Source: Aquificota bacterium (GTDB lineage: Bacteria > Aquificota > Aquificia > Aquificales > QOAS01). Taken from it: a stretch of 8,682 bases of DNA. A model generated the notes under the pieces. It saw only the letters and a list, made by a program, of their open reading frames with translations, ran no database searches and was not told the DNA's origin. Shown here piece by piece: positions 6,312-8,682 of the stretch; positions within the stretch are counted from its first letter, which is position 1; each line of letters starts with the position of its first letter. The DNA is taken from positions 1-8,682 of the forward strand of contig JALSNH010000187.1 in assembly GCA_026987085.1 (NCBI GenBank), in the 5' to 3' direction. The position numbers and the translations under genes were made by a program.

Positions 6312-6323
6312 AATTTTCTATGA

Positions 6324-6938
6324 ATGGTAAAGATAAAAAGTAAACCTATAACAGTGCTAACGATAGAAATAGAGAACAATGACGTTGCCAGTATTCTAAG
6401 CCAGCTGAAGGAGATTTTTAATAAAAAGTTTTTTGCTGAAAGTAGCGGTATGCCCTTTTTAATCCAGGCTAAAAATGGAGTTTCAGAAACCACTTTAAAG
6501 GTGGTTGAAGAGTTTCTTCGCAGCAAAGGTTTAAAACCTCTATTAAAGTTTCCTGAAAAAGAAGAAAGTTTGAAAAAAACGGCAGAGGTGGAGCTGGAAA
6601 ATGTTAAAAGTTCCTCGGTATTGGTTATAAATAAAGACCTCCGCTCAGGACAGATAGTGGAACATTTTGGAGATGTGATTTTGATAGGGGACCTGAATCC
6701 GGGAGCTGAAATTAGGGCAACCGGAAACATTATTGTTTTTGGAAAATTGAGGGGGATAGCCTGGGCCGGCTATCTAGGAAATACCGATGCGGTAATTGTA
6801 GCTTTAAAAATGCAACCTCAACAGTTAAGAATAGCTAACATTTTCGCAATTCCCGAGGAAGAAGAGGAAGATACTTCGGATAGGGCCGAAGTGGCAAGGA
6901 TAAAGGATGATGAAATCGTTTTGGAACCTTTAGGTTAA
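6324..6938 (+). CDS. minC: septum site-determining protein MinC
   Basis: An inhibitor of FtsZ assembly that keeps division at mid-cell, normally recruited to the membrane by MinD. The N-terminal domain (about 7-78) has the alternating strand-helix layout of MinC-N. An acidic/charged linker follows (about 78-95). The C-terminal beta-helix domain is diagnostic: LRSGQIVEHFGDVILIGDLN (106-125), GAEIRATGNIIVFGKLRG (127-144), AGYLGN (148-153), and QPQQLRIANIFAIPEE (164-179). Trp147 stands where many MinC proteins have His in RGxAHAG. The acidic run EEEEED (178-183) sits in the tail. At 204 residues it is close to the usual 210-230. MinD and MinE are not adjacent, so they are elsewhere or absent. 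An out-of-frame ATG precedes the start by 4 nt. The stop overlaps the stop of the dynamin-like gene. Confidence 0.9.
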   Translation: MVKIKSKPITVLTIEIENNDVASILSQLKEIFNKKFFAESSGMPFLIQAKNGVSETTLKVVEEFLRSKGLKPLLKFPEKEESLKKTAEVELENVKSSSVLVINKDLRSGQIVEHFGDVILIGDLNPGAEIRATGNIIVFGKLRGIAWAGYLGNTDAVIVALKMQPQQLRIANIFAIPEEEEEDTSDRAEVARIKDDEIVLEPLG

Positions 6939-8545
6939 GCCTCTTTTATCAATTTCTCTTTAAGATATTCCAACCGTTGGAGTTTCTTTTGAAGCCTATC
7001 AAGGCTATTTTTAATCCTTCCAATATTCCCTTCGATAAAATCCATAACTTTATTGAATTTCTTAGTAAACTGCTCGTTGTAATAACTTTTAAGTGTCTTA
7101 GAGTAATAAGTTCTGAGATTATTCACCCTTTCTGTTAACCTTGAATAAAGCTGGTTTCTTGCAGAAAGCATTTTGTAGAGACTTATAAGGGCTACTATTC
7201 CGCCAAAGGCGGCTATTGCTATTCCTAAATATTTGATATCTTCCTGCGAGGCTAAAGCAAAGAGCAAGCCCCCTCCTAACGCTACCAATAGGGCCACCGG
7301 GAAAACCCATTTTGCAACCGCTCCCGGTTTACCCGCAGAGTAGGGAAGGTTTTCTATATCCTTCAAGAGTTTCTCTTTTAATCTATCAAGCCCCGCAGGT
7401 ATGGTTGGTTCCACTACCAACTCCGGATGGATTTTTTTTAACCTTACAAACTCCGGTCGGTAATCGAGCAATTCCTTAATCCTATCCAAGGTTTCATTTT
7501 CCAAAAAGTGTCCTTTTATAGTTATTTCCAACTCCTCTATAACTTTTGAAGGATTCTTAATAACTTCCCAGCTACCATATTTGGCCAAAATTTCTTCCAC
7601 ATCCTTTTGTAGGTCGTAAAACAATTCATTCAAAACTTCATCTATTTGGGAAAATTTCTCATTTTTCACTGTAGAAGCAAAATTTTGGGTAGAAGCCTTT
7701 ATTTGAAGCCATTTTTCCCTTTCCCTTTCAAGATTTTCCAGTTTCCTTCTTTTGTCAAGTAGCTCATTTCCAGAAAGGAGTTTGAGGAGTTTTTCCTTTA
7801 TTGCGGCAAACTTTACCCTTTTAGCCTTTTCCGCTATCTCTTCGAAAATAAATCTTCTAAACTTCTCCCATTCTTGAGTAAGAATAGGATGGTTGGTATC
7901 TCCTTTTCTTATCAATCTTAAAGAAAAAGCAAAAATAGGTGTGTTATCCACATCTTCCGAACTTAAAACTTCCCTTAGCCGTTCTCTCACAAACTCCTTA
8001 AGCCTTTTAATCTTGTCGGGGTCTTCTTCGTAGACATCGGGAGCTTCAAAGATATTTATTACGTAGGCAAGCTGAGTGGAATGTTTTTCCGCCAAAAGTT
8101 TTAGGAGTTCCTCTATCTCCTTTGAATAGGCTTGTGTTGAAGGGGCAACCACCACAACGAGGTCGGCTTTGTGTAGGTATCCTAAAAGGGTCTCTTCATG
8201 CTCTTTTACCGCGGAGGAGGCTCCCGGTGTATCTACCAAAACTATATGCTCCAATTTCGGGTCGTTTATACAGATAAGCTCCGTAGAGGGGTTAATTTTT
8301 TCCTTCTTCTCTATCGGACAGTGGGTTACCAAAACTATCCTGTTGGTAGTGGGAAGGTCCCTTTCCGCAACCACCTTTTGACCTAAAAGGGTGTTTATAA
8401 GGGAGGATTTACCCGCGTTGTACTCACCTATAAAGGCTATATGAACCTTATCTATTTGGGAGGTAATATCGTCCACATACTTAACGAGGTGGGGAAGCTC
8501 GAGGTCCTTCAAAAGGAGTTTTATCTCTTCAAATAACTTCTCCAT
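6935..8545 (-). CDS. bacterial dynamin-like GTPase with two C-terminal membrane helices
   Basis: A 536-residue member of the dynamin superfamily, likely acting on the inner membrane. Numbering from the ATG at 8545: P-loop GEYNAGKSS (40-48), G2 LPTTN (64-68), G3 VDTPG (104-108). The expected G4 is atypical, VINIFEAPD (162-170) instead of N/TKxD. Long charged helical regions follow (about 245-330), probably stalk coiled coils. Two adjacent hydrophobic segments (413-432 and 439-459) resemble the membrane paddle of cyanobacterial BDLP. The C-terminal helical region (about 462-536) is rich in Lys and Arg. A TTG at 8572 is in frame and would add nine residues, but it has no ribosome site and lies across the predicted -10; the ATG with TAAAAT 10 nt upstream is preferred. 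There is a single copy, although bacterial dynamins often occur in pairs. Roles known in the family are membrane fusion, fission and surveillance; the role here is unknown. Confidence 0.85.
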   Translation of the reverse strand: MEKLFEEIKLLLKDLELPHLVKYVDDITSQIDKVHIAFIGEYNAGKSSLINTLLGQKVVAERDLPTTNRIVLVTHCPIEKKEKINPSTELICINDPKLEHIVLVDTPGASSAVKEHEETLLGYLHKADLVVVVAPSTQAYSKEIEELLKLLAEKHSTQLAYVINIFEAPDVYEEDPDKIKRLKEFVRERLREVLSSEDVDNTPIFAFSLRLIRKGDTNHPILTQEWEKFRRFIFEEIAEKAKRVKFAAIKEKLLKLLSGNELLDKRRKLENLEREREKWLQIKASTQNFASTVKNEKFSQIDEVLNELFYDLQKDVEEILAKYGSWEVIKNPSKVIEELEITIKGHFLENETLDRIKELLDYRPEFVRLKKIHPELVVEPTIPAGLDRLKEKLLKDIENLPYSAGKPGAVAKWVFPVALLVALGGGLLFALASQEDIKYLGIAIAAFGGIVALISLYKMLSARNQLYSRLTERVNNLRTYYSKTLKSYYNEQFTKKFNKVMDFIEGNIGRIKNSLDRLQKKLQRLEYLKEKLIKEA

Positions 8546-8555
8546 TAATGGAGCT

Positions 8556-8565
8556 ATTTTAGAAT
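8556..8565. promoter_or_regulatory. overlapping back-to-back -10 boxes for the dynamin-like and DUF21 genes
   Basis: Minus-strand TAAAAT (8561-8556) is 10 nt from the ATG at 8545. Plus-strand TAGAAT (8560-8565) is 13 nt from the ATG at 8579. The two boxes share bases 8560-8561. Start codons are 33 bp apart and neither side has a Shine-Dalgarno. No clear -35 is seen on either strand. Confidence 0.5.
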
Positions 8566-8578
8566 TTAGCAACCTTGT

Positions 8579-8682
8579 ATGGTTGTAGGGGAACTGGGAC
8601 TTTTACTCCTTTTGTTGGTTCTTTCCGGATTTTTTGCCTCCGCGGAGGTTGCCTTTTTCGGGCTAAATACCTTCCTTTTAGA
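8579..8682 (+). CDS. N-terminus of a CNNM/CorC-HlyC family membrane protein (DUF21), cut at right edge
   Basis: The first 34 residues are present. A run of Leu (LGLLLLLLVLSG, residues 6-17) is followed by FFASAEVAFFGLN (18-30). This matches the first transmembrane helix of DUF21 domains, where LSxFFSxxExAxxSxN is characteristic. Family members are membrane proteins with DUF21, paired CBS domains and often a CorC-HlyC domain, linked to magnesium and cobalt transport or efflux. The start is supported by homology, since the DUF21 motif begins close to the N-terminus. It is also supported by the -10-like TAGAAT 13 nt upstream, a near copy of the pstB start region. The rest lies outside the window, so domain content beyond helix 1 is not seen. 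Confidence 0.75.
   Translation, partial: MVVGELGLLLLLLVLSGFFASAEVAFFGLNTFLL

Noticed and set aside
6232..6312. TCTACAACA occurring twice (6232-6240 and 6304-6312)
   Set aside because: One copy encodes part of SppA and the flanks do not match; a 9-mer repeat in A+T-rich DNA is not convincing as an attachment site or operator pair.
6305..6730. 141-codon minus-strand frame opposite minC
   Set aside because: It mirrors the minC coding frame, has no recognisable domain, and MinC's beta-helix signature on the plus strand is unambiguous.
8169..8386. Two overlapping plus-strand frames opposite the dynamin GTPase domain
   Set aside because: Antisense to the conserved G1-G3 region; the products show no family features.
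8546..8572. TTG start at 8572 for the dynamin-like gene
   Set aside because: It would add nine residues without support, has no ribosome-binding site and covers the predicted -10; the ATG at 8545 matches the start pattern of the other genes.
1..8682. CRISPR array, tRNA, rRNA, transposase or phage genes
   Set aside because: No regularly spaced repeats, no tRNA- or rRNA-like segment, and no mobile-element protein signature were found on either strand.

Overview
This window looks like ordinary chromosome from a low-G+C, probably thermophilic, Gram-negative bacterium. Proteins are rich in Lys, Glu, Val and Ile, genes are tightly packed, and both MinC and SppA are present. A deep-branching thermophile such as a member of the Aquificota would fit, but that is inference from style; nothing here fixes the taxon. 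I see no tRNA, rRNA, CRISPR array, insertion sequence or prophage gene.

Layout. The left edge holds the C-terminal end of a probable membrane protein (+, ends 132), which meets a CDP-alcohol phosphatidyltransferase of the PgsA type (-, 115-600). A divergent spacer (601-705) then leads to a two-gene operon: a DUF4388/PATAN-domain protein (706-1404) and a CvnD/MglA-like small GTPase (1418-1969). Next come a GlcD-type FAD-linked oxidase (2040-3434) and the phosphate-transport ATPase PstB (3505-4290), both on the + strand. PstB converges on glutamate 5-kinase ProB (-, 4287-5369). ProB is divergent from the signal peptide peptidase SppA (+, 5395-6270), which is followed by the septum-site regulator MinC (+, 6324-6938). 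MinC converges on a bacterial dynamin-like GTPase with two membrane helices (-, 6935-8545). A CNNM/CorC-type DUF21 membrane protein begins at 8579 and runs off the right edge.

Most genes are unrelated housekeeping functions placed side by side (lipid head groups, phosphate uptake, proline synthesis, membrane proteolysis, division-site control, membrane remodelling). The one apparent functional pair is the DUF4388 protein with the small GTPase, which looks like a regulatory module.

The most interesting signal is in how the genes start and stop. Eight of nine visible starts have no usable Shine-Dalgarno sequence. Instead they have a -10-like hexamer 8, 10 or 13 nt before the ATG, so their mRNAs should be leaderless or nearly so. 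The only clear Shine-Dalgarno belongs to the one operon-internal gene (1418). Two divergent pairs have start codons only 25 and 33 bp apart with overlapping, oppositely oriented -10 boxes. Two convergent pairs share the bases of their stop codons. Together these suggest an unusually compact expression architecture. All of this was read by eye; transcription start mapping would decide it.
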